Assembly: GCA_965200805.1 (NCBI GenBank)
Contig: OZ241384.1
Location: 62,001-126,000 of the forward strand
Length of the DNA stretch: 64,000 bases
Direction: 5' to 3'
Origin: MPNP01 sp026709725
GTDB lineage: Bacteria > Pseudomonadota > Alphaproteobacteria > Rhodobacterales > Rhodobacteraceae
The notes under the pieces are model-generated. The model was given only the letters and a program-made list of their open reading frames with translations. It ran no database searches and had not been told where the DNA came from. Each line of letters opens with the position of its first letter. The first letter of the stretch is position 1. The position numbers and the translations under genes were made by a program. Positions 17,709-25,750 of this stretch are shown in pieces.

Positions 17709-18353
17709 ATGCTCACTGCCTTGACCCTAAATCCCAAGAATGTGTCCTCTCCCAGCCCACAATGGTCACCGCTTGGCCGTAACTCTGGCTCTACATGGCA
17801 CCACGAAGATACTGCCATCTTCCCCCGTGTGGTCGCAGGGAGAATTGACTGCTGGATGAGTGGAAAGGCGGTGCAGAGGAAAGAATTTTTTCTTGATTCA
17901 AATTATCCTTCCAGACAGACCATCAAGGACATTGACTTATCCCCTTGCGAGATCATGTTACATTTTGACTGGCCGCGCCCTGATATTAAGAAAATCCGCG
18001 AAGCCCAAAATGGCTTGAGGATTTTTGTTCAAACTTGCAAACGATGGAGGCTGGATCAAGAAGGCCAATTGGCCCTGCTTGGCTATGCCTCCACGGACCC
18101 TGCAGGTAAAAACGTGCTGGCGGGGCATGTTCCGATTGACCCCCAGCCCCTCATAGACCGTGTGGCACACATCATTGCCATCAGCATTGGTCTTGGGATT
18201 TTGTATGATGAAAACATCGATGCAGAAAAACGATGGCTAGAGGCACCGCGAAGAATTCTTGGCAACAAGTCTCCATTCGACTGCATGCAGAACACCGGCA
18301 TGGATGACCTGATCGCCATCAACCGGATGGTCGAGCGTGAAAGGGGCCTTTGA
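17709..18353 (+). CDS. MbcA/ParS-type antitoxin of the second RES module
   Basis: The C-terminal 65 residues (IIAISIGLGILYDENIDAEK, RWLEAPRRILGNKSPFDCMQ, then a helix ending RMVERERGL) fit the toxin-binding DUF2384 domain, including the family's R-W-L-x-x-P-x-x-x-L-x-x-x-S-P pattern. The N-terminal 140 residues are unrelated to a classic Xre helix-turn-helix and are unusually long, so DNA binding is uncertain. The RES toxin frame begins 17 bases before its stop or 10 bases after it, depending on the start chosen. It is the partner of the toxin below. Confidence 0.72.
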   Translation: MLTALTLNPKNVSSPSPQWSPLGRNSGSTWHHEDTAIFPRVVAGRIDCWMSGKAVQRKEFFLDSNYPSRQTIKDIDLSPCEIMLHFDWPRPDIKKIREAQNGLRIFVQTCKRWRLDQEGQLALLGYASTDPAGKNVLAGHVPIDPQPLIDRVAHIIAISIGLGILYDENIDAEKRWLEAPRRILGNKSPFDCMQNTGMDDLIAINRMVERERGL

Positions 18354-18948
18354 TCCTTGCTTGATGAATGTCCAAAAGTCCAAAAAAAACCAAACTGTCC
18401 TGCGGTTGGTCGCTGTTTTTGAGAAAGACGAGACACTCACGAACCGATTGCTCGCGCGTCAAACCACCCTGGAAGACATCCGTGCTTTTGTACATGTCAT
18501 AGACAAGGTGTCCCCATTTCCCCTTGAGGATGCCGTCGACAGATCATTCTTGCCGCGCAAGAATGACACAACGCCGCTCAGAACAAGCCGCTTCAGCGAT
18601 GGAACGATCGGCGTCTATTACTCAGCGATTGAAGAAGACACTTGCAAGAAGGAGGTCGCATTTCACTTGGGGCAAGAGACGGGTGATTTGGGCAATGATC
18701 AAAACCCACGCATCTATCGTCTTATCAAGTGTGATTATCAGGGTCTCACAGTTGACCTGTGTGGCAAGGAAAAGAAGTACCCCGACCTCACAAGCGCGAC
18801 AGAAACAGGCTATCCGTTTTGTCAGGATCTTGCAAAAAGGGCAATTGCGGAGGACATCGATGGCTTCTTCGCGCCCTCAGCCCGCAACGCCGACGGAATA
18901 TGTGCCCCTATCTTTAGGGGATTATATCGATTGGTTGACAGAATCTAA
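18337..18948 (+). CDS. RES-domain toxin with its C-terminus replaced by MITE sequence
   Basis: RES-domain features are clear: TSRFSDGTIGVYYSAIEEDT, CKKEVAFHL, FCQDLAKRAIAEDIDGFFAP and SARNADGICAPIF. Directly after APIF the frame enters the 149-bp MITE and ends ten residues later (RGLYRLVDRI). If the element and one copy of its target duplication are removed, the frame continues from APIF with KREALSNIRDD and ends in RGGQFQF at 19148..19150, a normal RES C-terminus. The insertion thus swaps 25 native residues for 10. The start is either GTG 18337 or ATG 18364. Whether the edited toxin is active cannot be read from sequence. Confidence 0.8.
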   Translation: MKGAFDPCLMNVQKSKKNQTVLRLVAVFEKDETLTNRLLARQTTLEDIRAFVHVIDKVSPFPLEDAVDRSFLPRKNDTTPLRTSRFSDGTIGVYYSAIEEDTCKKEVAFHLGQETGDLGNDQNPRIYRLIKCDYQGLTVDLCGKEKKYPDLTSATETGYPFCQDLAKRAIAEDIDGFFAPSARNADGICAPIFRGLYRLVDRI

Positions 18949-19065
18949 ATTAGTTCAAAAGAATCAGTATTCTGTATTGAATTTTGCCAGATACTCAATT
19001 GATACTTCAAGCTCTTGAATATCATTGGGTATTTTGAGATTTGTCAACCCATGTGTATAATCCCC
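18917..19065 (+). mobile_element. 149-bp MITE with 8-bp target-site duplication
   Basis: Terminal inverted repeats of about 24 bp (GGGGATTATATCGATTGG.. and the complement of ..CCCATGTGTATAATCCCC) enclose AT-rich DNA with no frame of its own. The direct repeat TATCTTTA flanks it at 18909..18916 and 19066..19073. The length is identical to the element at 20241..20389, and the left internal portions are similar. The element is non-autonomous, and no matching transposase is in the window. Confidence 0.95.
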
Positions 19066-19150
19066 TATCTTTAAGCGGGAGGCCCTTTCCAATATCCGTG
19101 ATGACGGCCCACGCACGGCCACGGTGCGAGGTGGGCAATTCCAATTCTAG
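19066..19150 (+). pseudogene. Displaced native C-terminus of the RES toxin
   Basis: These bases carry the codons for the last residues of the RES toxin (second TATCTTTA copy, KREALSNIRDDGPRTATV and the RGGQFQF end, TAG stop). They were separated from the rest of the gene by the MITE. Confidence 0.85.
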
Positions 19151-19489
19151 AAATTGTCACAATGCTCCTCTCCTTGTCCGCCACCAAACTGTCCGACAAG
19201 CACCCCGACCAGCCCGTCCCAGATCAGAATTGTCCTGCCCAATACACTTTTTCAGAACCCCGTTTCTCATAATGGATACGGGAGGCCTTGAAAGCGGTCC
19301 AAGGGGCCCGATATCACCCACCCGTGCCTGCGGTCGCGGGCCCGGCAGGAACGCTGGTCCAGCGAGCGCATGTTGCTGTATGACGGGCGGTGCGGTGTTG
19401 CCGTATCTGTGAAGCGAGATATCATGACCCCATCACAACAGGCCTACCTTAAAGGTTGTGTCAAAAAATACCTGGATACTCTCGAAGGG
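19151..19489. other. Intergenic, nothing supported
   Basis: No gene or RNA is recognisable here. The stretch leads into dispersed repeat R1. Confidence 0.4.
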
Positions 19490-19640
19490 TGTGATCCCCG
19501 TATGGCTGACCCGGAAATCTGCACGTCCCCAATAACACACGGTCTGCCAGAATCGCATTCGCCTCCAATCAGCGATCCGGCGAAACATCAGCCTCCTTCC
19601 CGAATGTTTCGCGGCAGCGTCGATCCGCGTCACCTCCCGG
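19490..19640 (+). repeat. Dispersed repeat R1, copy b
   Basis: This is the counterpart of 14402..14560. Here R1 runs directly into R2, so the two look like halves of one element of about 270 bp. In the 14.4-15.3 kb copy the halves are about 560 bp apart. Confidence 0.75.
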
Positions 19641-19757
19641 GCCCGTGCCAACAGGCTCCGCCAGGTACGGGCGGCCCGATTCGGTCGAATCAGGCCAGGA
19701 GCCAAGATGCGTCAGGAGATGTCAGGAAAAGTCAGCCATGGGAGAATCACTCCCCGC
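19641..19757 (+). repeat. Dispersed repeat R2, copy b
   Basis: This copy shares AACAGGCTCCGCC, GGCGGCCCGATTCGG, GAATCAGGCCAGGA and AAAAGTCAGCCATGGGAGAA with the other two R2 copies. It ends about 85 bp before tRNA-Gly. Confidence 0.75.
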
Positions 19758-19840
19758 GTCAAAGTCGGAGTTGTGCGACTCCCCACAACCTGATATCCTG
19801 AAACGGGAATCCAGCCAAAAGACAGGATGGATTGATGACT

Positions 19841-19915
19841 GCGGGTGTAGCTCAGTGGTAGAGCACAACCTTGCCAAGGTTGGGGTCGTGGGTTCGAATC
19901 CCATCGCCCGCTCCA
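19841..19915 (+). tRNA. tRNA-Gly(GCC)
   Basis: A full cloverleaf can be drawn. The acceptor GCGGGTG pairs with CGCCCGC including one G-U, the D-loop is CTCAGTGGTAGAGC, the anticodon arm is CAACCTTGCCAAGGTTG with GCC in the loop, and the T-arm is around GGTTCGAATCC. The discriminator is T and CCA is encoded. Confidence 0.97.
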
Positions 19916-19955
19916 GATATTCTGTTATGTGCTTCGGGGGGCGGAGCCGGGGATC

Positions 19956-20939
19956 GTGAGCGAGTATCAGTATTTGAATTTCAGGCGATTGACCGGCCGC
20001 TGACGCAGTCCGAGCAGGACATGATGCGCGATTTATCCTCACGTGCACAGATCACTGCGACGAGTTTTGTCAATGATTACTCATGGGGCGATTTCCCGGG
20101 CGATCCGCAGGAACTGGTGAAGAGCTGCTTCGACCTGCATCTCTATATTGCCAAATGGGGCTCGCGGCGGTTGATCATTCGTCTGCCCAAACATGTCATG
20201 GATCCAGCCGATCTTGTCGCATTCATTAGCGAATTGGATTGGGGATTATATACTTGAGTAACCAAAAATTAAATTAGTTCATAAGGATCAGTATTTTATA
20301 CTTTAATTCCTATCTATGGGTACAGTTGGTTTATGTCATTGATTATATGAGATAAATTAGGAAATTGGTTACTCAAGTATATAATCCCCATTGGATTGGG
20401 TTACGGTCTCGACATCGGATGACCACCTCATGATCGACATTGATCGCAATGATGTCGATTGTGGCTGTGCCTGGATCAACGGTTCGGGCTGGCTGGATAC
20501 CCTTGCCCCCCTGCGTACAGATTTGCTGTCGGGCGATCTGCGACTTTTCTACCTTTTGTGCTTGACTTCGATCGGACCGGATTTCCCTCCCGATGCGGTA
20601 AAAGAACCATTGCCAGGCATCGGTCCCCTGACTGGTGCACTTGAAGCGGCAATGGATTTTCTTGATATTGATCGTGACCTTGTGGTTGCGGCAGCAGCCA
20701 CGCCCCATGCAGAATCAGACCCAGATGCGATTCATGCCTTCGTGTCCGGGATTGCCGAGTCAGAGAAAACAGATCTCCTGATTCGTCTCATGGAGGGTGA
20801 TGCGCATATCGGATCCGATTTGCAGCGGCGCCTCCGGCTGCAGACCGGTGATCCCTCCGAACGCCGCACGGTTGCCGAGTTGCGCATGATTGCAGAGGAT
20901 ATTGCCGGAAAGCGCAAAGAAGCCAGAGGCAAGCGGTAG
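19956..20939 (+). pseudogene. Hypothetical gene broken by a frameshift and a MITE
   Basis: The gene begins at GTG 19956 (SEYQY), but a base is missing near 19975, after which the frame continues as EFQAIDRPLTQSEQDMMRDL. At codon ELDW it is split by the MITE at 20241..20389; removing the element and one target copy joins it in frame to ELDWVTVSTSDDHLM and runs to 20939. The restored protein has about 280 residues, starting with a WGDFPGDPQELVKSCFDLHLY region. I recognise it as a recurrent bacterial hypothetical family of unknown function. The C-terminal part is helical and charged and ends in KRKEARGKR. Two independent lesions make function unlikely. Confidence 0.8.
20241..20389 (+). mobile_element. 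149-bp MITE with 8-bp target-site duplication (second copy)
   Basis: A perfect terminal inverted repeat of 24 or more bases, GGGGATTATATACTTGAGTA then ACCA, is found at both ends. The direct repeat ATTGGATT flanks the element at 20233..20240 and 20390..20397. Internal sequence near the left end (AAATTAGTTCA-AAG-ATCAGTATT) matches the element at 18917. The intact ends and target copies suggest recent insertion. Confidence 0.96.
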
Positions 20940-21382
20940 AGGCCGGAAAGCGCGCAAGGCATAGGAAGCAGCGAAAGCTCACGATGCGTGTCATGAGGCC
21001 ATCGACCGGGACATGGATATCCCGCACGAAGTCGGAACCGGGTCCTGTCATGTGGCCAGCAATCGGGGTGATGTGCGGCCCTGCCTACCGATCTCAGGCG
21101 CCATGCAGCTGAACGGGAGACCACCACAGATTTCCCCAACGCCGCACGGGCGGCCCCGAGCATCTTGTGCCCGAACCGCAATTGATCGCAAGGCTGCATT
21201 CACCCCATGGAGCCCCCATGGACCCAGCCCAGATGCCCATCAGGTCCCGCATGCCGAGCCCGGCACTCCCATGGCCCGCACCATTCACCTTATGTGAACG
21301 GCCAGCGACAGATCCTGAGCACAGAAAGTGCTTTACGCCAGTTCACAGATTGCCTACGCTGTTGAGTTGTTTGGGAGAGATA
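20940..21382. other. Intergenic, nothing supported
   Basis: No frame here resembles a protein. A purine-rich GGGAGAG just before 21383 is the ribosome-binding site of the next gene. Confidence 0.4.
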
Positions 21383-21619
21383 ATGGAGAGCACAATGCCA
21401 TTGAAGGGGCAGCATGTCGTTCCACGCAATGGGAAATGGGCAGTGCGCAAATCCGGATCCAGCAAGGCGACAAAGATCTTTGAAACGCAGAAGCAGGCGA
21501 TCAGCGAAGGGCGCAGGCTTGCCAAAAGCCAGCATACCGAGCTCTATATTCATGGTCGGAATGGGCGGGTTCGGGGCCGTGATTCATATGGGCCGGATTC
21601 GCACCCGCCAGATGGATGA
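21383..21619 (+). CDS. DUF2188 small protein
   Basis: The product of about 78 residues matches DUF2188 (YegP-like fold). HVVPRNGKWAVRKSGSSKAT is followed by a helix (KIFETQKQAISEGRRLAKSQ) and the strand TELYIHGRNGRVRGRDSYG. GGGAGAG lies a few bases upstream of ATG 21383; an ATG at 21395 is also possible. Its stop overlaps the start of the next, frameshifted gene by four bases (ATGA), so the two were translated together. The role of DUF2188 is unknown; it often accompanies other small accessory genes. Confidence 0.75.
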   Translation: MESTMPLKGQHVVPRNGKWAVRKSGSSKATKIFETQKQAISEGRRLAKSQHTELYIHGRNGRVRGRDSYGPDSHPPDG

Positions 21620-22228
21620 GTTCTGCATGCCCGGACTTCGGCAAGAATGTTTTCATCAACTGCCCATTGGATGATAGATTATAAGCCAATGCTTGAGGCG
21701 ATCCTGTTCTGCCTGATCCGGCTTGGGTTAAAATCGAGGATCGCCACAGAACAGATTAATTCCGGTGAAGTCCGTTTGGACAGGATCATGAATCCTGTTC
21801 GTGAGTCAAGATACTCAATCCATGATTTGAGCCGATGTCGGTCTTCTGAATCCGATCAACTTCACCGCATGAACATGCCATTTGAACCCGGCCTGGATTT
21901 CGGTTGCAGATCTTTCGGTGGCTCTCCAATTGATGAAAAGCCCATTCCTGTTCTGGAAGAAAAGAAATACCACCACCAGCGTTTTATATCTGATCTCTCT
22001 GGACATGGCATTCAGGCCCATGATGGCAATTATGACACTGCAATTCGCAAGGTAAGGAGCCGGGCTGTGGGATTTCATCACACTCAGGACATCGGTGCAC
22101 AGAGGTTGTGTTCTGACTATGAAGGGTTTCAGGTTTGGCACCATGACAGGCAGATGGCTGACGGTTTCTCGGAAGACGATATTGAGGATTATCCTGCCGG
22201 TGAGTTGATTGAACGGATGAACGCGTAG
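21616..22228 (+). pseudogene. Frameshifted gene of the 'VFINCPxD' family
   Basis: From ATG 21616 the frame reads a short leader and KNVFINCPLDDR. It is then lost by one extra base near 21675 and resumes one frame over with YKPMLEAILFCLIRLGLKSR and continues to 22228. I recognise the patterns INCP-D--YKPMLEAI, SGEVRLD, ESRYSIHDLSR and NMPFE-GLDFG from a widespread uncharacterised bacterial family. It looks like an alpha/beta nucleotide-hydrolase or TIR-like fold (inference). Coupling with DUF2188 is seen. The lesion could be a real inactivation or a sequencing error. Confidence 0.65.
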
Positions 22229-22519
22229 GTGTCCGTCAATCCCTCCCGGGGTTGAAGATGATTCCTGTGGACAGGAGTTGCAACGTTTTTGAATCCCCAC
22301 GATTCCAGGCAAACTGCCTGACCGGGTTCAATTTCCCTGCACCGTGAATATGATCAACGTGGTTCATTTGCGCATGCCGGCATCCCTCATATCGTATCAG
22401 CCCGCTTTCGGATCTGATTTGAAGAGATCTCGGCCTGCTGTTCATTGAGTTCCGGTCCATCCAATGTCACACTGTTCTTTCGATGGCTGCTTTTTTCGTT
22501 TTCCCAATTCCACCTTGAG

Positions 22520-23434
22520 ATGATGCGTCCTGTTCAAACCATCCAGACCACCGGGTCCGGCAATATCCTGGTCGGTACAGCGTTTGTCATCACTGAACTC
22601 TGTGTTCTCATGATCATCATGGCACTGGTCAAGATCTACAGTGCAAATACCGACATCGCTGTTATCTTGCTCTTTCGCTACTGGTTCTGCCTGCCCGGAC
22701 TGCTGCTGCTGGCAGGCCGCCGACGCGGTCGGGACCTGTTCAGGGTGGCCGATGCATGGATACTGGTTTACCGTTGTGTCTTCGGGTTTGCCGGACTTGC
22801 CACAATGTATATCGCTCTCTCGTTGATCGAGATATCCAGATATGTTGCGCTGAATCAATCGAGCGCCCTCATCATCACTCTCCTCGCACCCTTCATGCTT
22901 GCTGAGCGGGTCGGAATTCGCCGCTGGGTCGCTGTCATCGCCGGCTTTGCCGGTGTTCTCATCATTCTCCAGCCCGGGATGGAGGGCTGGTTCCACCGGG
23001 GGGTTGCATTCGCGCTTCTGTCTCCTGTTCTGCACGCGTTCATGTTCATCTATCTGCGAAAACTTGGCCTGAGCACACCACCGGAAACAACCGCCCTCAT
23101 TTACAATGTCTTTGGGGCGTGCCTGATGTCACTCTACTGCCTTGTATCAGCACCCGTGATACCGGCAGAACCTCTCACGCTTCTGATTCTTGTGGCATGC
23201 GGTGTCCTGTCCAGCGTCCAGCAGGTCCTGATGGCATCGGCCTATGTGCATGCTTCGGCAAGCACACTGGCACCAGTCCGGTATCTTTCGATTCCGCTTT
23301 CCGTGGCAGTTGGAATCATGGTCTTTGACGAAGTCGTGACGATGAGTTTTTTGCTGGGAACTGTCGTGATCGTGTTTGCAACCCACTACATCGTCCGGCG
23401 TGAGAGGCTGCGGGAAGCGACCGGATCCCATTGA
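22520..23434 (+). CDS. DMT-superfamily (EamA) exporter
   Basis: The product of about 304 residues has ten predicted hydrophobic segments arranged as two EamA repeats, beginning with ILVGTAFVITELCVLMIIMA. The end of the first repeat, AERVGIRRWVAVIAGFAGVLIILQPG, is the usual EamA signature (here the E-R and GVLI blocks). Members of this family are inner-membrane exporters of amino acids, purines or other metabolites. The ATG at 22520 was chosen because it starts near the first membrane segment; the frame is open further upstream. The substrate is unknown. Confidence 0.8.
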   Translation: MMRPVQTIQTTGSGNILVGTAFVITELCVLMIIMALVKIYSANTDIAVILLFRYWFCLPGLLLLAGRRRGRDLFRVADAWILVYRCVFGFAGLATMYIALSLIEISRYVALNQSSALIITLLAPFMLAERVGIRRWVAVIAGFAGVLIILQPGMEGWFHRGVAFALLSPVLHAFMFIYLRKLGLSTPPETTALIYNVFGACLMSLYCLVSAPVIPAEPLTLLILVACGVLSSVQQVLMASAYVHASASTLAPVRYLSIPLSVAVGIMVFDEVVTMSFLLGTVVIVFATHYIVRRERLREATGSH

Positions 23435-23686
23435 TTTCCACTTCCCGGAGCATTTTCGCAATCGACTTTTTGTGATCATGCGGCAATCGGGCCGCAACAC
23501 TGCATCGGGAATGCGACCGAAAGGTGTCGGGATGCACCGTCATCAGGAATTCCCAGGAAATTCTTGCAATCGTCCCGAATTGGTGATTAGTATCCCCATG
23601 GGAACGGGCCCAGGGTCCGGGTGATGAACCGCAGGTCGGAGCGGACTTCATTGCTGAGGTGAGGAAAGGCAACGGTCTTGACCAGC

Positions 23687-24331
23687 ATGAGCGTGCATCG
23701 ACGGTATATGGTTGATGGCCAGGTCCGGACATCTGACGTCACGAAATATCCGATTATCAGCGCGATGCTGGAAATTCCCCGCGAGGAATTTGTCCCCAAA
23801 AGCAAGCGGGACATCGCCTATCTTGGCGAGCATATCGTGCTGCGCGACGATCGGGTTATTCTGGATGCCCGAACACTGGCCAAAATGCTGGATTGCCTGG
23901 ATATCCGTGCTGATGAGCTGGTTCTTGATATTGGCAGCTGCTACGGGTACTCAACAGCGATTATCGCGCGCATGGCCGAGGCGGTCGTCTCGCTCGAAGA
24001 AATTGACGGGATGGCCAGGAAGGCGGAACATATCCTGCCTGATGTCTCGGTTGACAATGCGATCACTGTACAGGGGGCCCTTGTCGACGGCGTTCCGCGC
24101 CACGGACCTTATGATGTCATTGTTATCCAGGGGGGCGTTGAGCAGATTCCTGACAATCTTGTTGCCCAACTGCGGGATGGCGGTCGGATTGGTGTCATCA
24201 TGATTCAGGGTGTTGCCGGGGAGTTCCGCATTGGAACAAGGCACAGCGATACTGTGAGCTGGAACGGTGCCTTCAATGCCACAGCTCCTGTTCTGAAGGG
24301 CTTCAGGAGGCCGCGTGGCTTTGTTTTTTAG
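23687..24331 (+). CDS. Protein-L-isoaspartate O-methyltransferase family protein
   Basis: The protein has the PCMT N-terminus (YMVDGQVRTSDVTKYPIISA, REEFVP) and a Rossmann SAM-binding core: VLDIGSCYGYSTAIIARMAE, then VVSLEEID and YDVIVIQGG. Family members methylate isoaspartyl residues for repair. This alphaproteobacterial branch, next to tolC, is shorter and its substrate is untested. It is followed after 29 bases by tolC, an arrangement I associate with Alphaproteobacteria. ATG 23687 is preferred over TTG 23678. Confidence 0.85.
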   Translation: MSVHRRYMVDGQVRTSDVTKYPIISAMLEIPREEFVPKSKRDIAYLGEHIVLRDDRVILDARTLAKMLDCLDIRADELVLDIGSCYGYSTAIIARMAEAVVSLEEIDGMARKAEHILPDVSVDNAITVQGALVDGVPRHGPYDVIVIQGGVEQIPDNLVAQLRDGGRIGVIMIQGVAGEFRIGTRHSDTVSWNGAFNATAPVLKGFRRPRGFVF

Positions 24332-24360
24332 TTGTTTGTCTTTGAGGTGATGAGAGTTCA

Positions 24361-25668
24361 ATGAACAGACCGGTATGGCAAGGATGGCGGCCTGCAGTAT
24401 CGCTGACGCTGGTTTTGACGGCAGTCATTACTGCCGGTGCAGCATCAACCCAAACCCTTTCCGAGGTTCTGGAAACGGCCTACAGCAACAGCAGTCGAAT
24501 CCAGTCCGCCCGATCACAGGTTGTCATCAGAAGTGAGGATATCGTCGAAGCCAAAGCCGGACTTGCCCCAACCTTCAGTGTTGAGTCCAGAATCCGGAGA
24601 CCCTACGAAGATCCACGACCCCGGAATCTTCACGCCTCGACCGATGTCTCGCTCAAAGGACGCGTTCTGCTCTATGATGGCGGCGTACAGAAACTGGCGA
24701 TTGGTCAAACAGATTCGCATCTCGACATTGCCGAACTCCGGCTTGATTCGACAATCCATCAGGTCATGCTAGATGCCATTGTTGCGTATCATGAAGTCAT
24801 CAAGGCCCAGGGATTCCTCAATCTTGCCCAGAACAGTCTGGCTGTTATCGAGGAAGAGATGGAAGCGGCCCGCAATCGGTTCCGCCTCGGTGCCATTGCC
24901 CGCACGGACATCAGTTTTGTTGAATCGCGACTGGCCGCAGCACGCGGCGATGTCCAATTGCGGGAAGGAGAACTGGAGATTGCACGCGAGCAGTTCAGTT
25001 TCATTGTCGGTGAAGCCCCGGGCCGTCTGGCAACCGAAACCCGTTTTCCGGACCTGCCCGCTTCCCTGGAAGATGCACTCGCGATCGCCAATCAGAACAG
25101 TCCTGCACTCGCGATCGCCCGCAAGCAGGTTGAGATTGCCGAAGATGACCATGAGAGGGCAGAGCGCGGTCTCAGATTCCCCCGCATTACATTCGGCGGC
25201 CAGACCGGGCTGGTCAATGAGTTCGGTTCCGGCGGCAACACCACCCGAAGTGCGGTGTTTGACATCACGGGGAGCTTCACTCTTTCGAATGGAGGAGCCG
25301 GCCAGGCCCTCCTGCGTCAGGCAGCCGAGCAGATCAACAGCAGCCGCATGAATCTGCGTTATCAGACCAACATCGTCCGCCAACGGGTGACCAATGCCTG
25401 GGTCCGAATTGAAATTGCCCGCTCCAATGTGACCACTGCCCGTGAACAGGTCGAGCATACACAACTGGCTTTCAACGGCACCCGGGCCGAAGCCGCGCTT
25501 GGCGCACGATCAACACTTGATGTCCTTGATGCCGAGCAGGACTACCTGCAGGCCCTGACGAACCAGATCTCCGCCGAGAACGACGCAGTCATTGCCATTT
25601 ACCGCCTCTTTGGCGAAACCGGCACCCTGACACCGGAATTATTGAACCTCAGCGTGAATCCTCAGTAG
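24361..25668 (+). CDS. tolC: TolC-family outer-membrane efflux channel
   Basis: The 435-residue protein has a signal peptide (LTLVLTAVITAGAASTQ) and two homologous outer-membrane-factor repeats with long helices rich in Ala, Gln and Glu (LNLAQNSLAVIEEEMEAARN and TLDVLDAEQDYLQALTNQIS). The trimeric channel spans the outer membrane and periplasm and works with inner-membrane pumps or type I secretion. The MsbA-type exporter at 32159 is not known to be a partner. It lies 29 bp downstream of the PCMT gene and is probably co-transcribed with it. Confidence 0.9.
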   Translation: MNRPVWQGWRPAVSLTLVLTAVITAGAASTQTLSEVLETAYSNSSRIQSARSQVVIRSEDIVEAKAGLAPTFSVESRIRRPYEDPRPRNLHASTDVSLKGRVLLYDGGVQKLAIGQTDSHLDIAELRLDSTIHQVMLDAIVAYHEVIKAQGFLNLAQNSLAVIEEEMEAARNRFRLGAIARTDISFVESRLAAARGDVQLREGELEIAREQFSFIVGEAPGRLATETRFPDLPASLEDALAIANQNSPALAIARKQVEIAEDDHERAERGLRFPRITFGGQTGLVNEFGSGGNTTRSAVFDITGSFTLSNGGAGQALLRQAAEQINSSRMNLRYQTNIVRQRVTNAWVRIEIARSNVTTAREQVEHTQLAFNGTRAEAALGARSTLDVLDAEQDYLQALTNQISAENDAVIAIYRLFGETGTLTPELLNLSVNPQ

Positions 25669-25750
25669 GTCTCACAAACGGCTGGCCTTCAACCGGATTG
25701 GATGGCCGCGGGCGATCTGGTGCCCGGGCACGGGCGCGGCGACCGTCTCT

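Noticed and set aside
24769..25464. Minus-strand frame of 231 residues
   Set aside because: It is the complement of tolC, whose protein is convincing.
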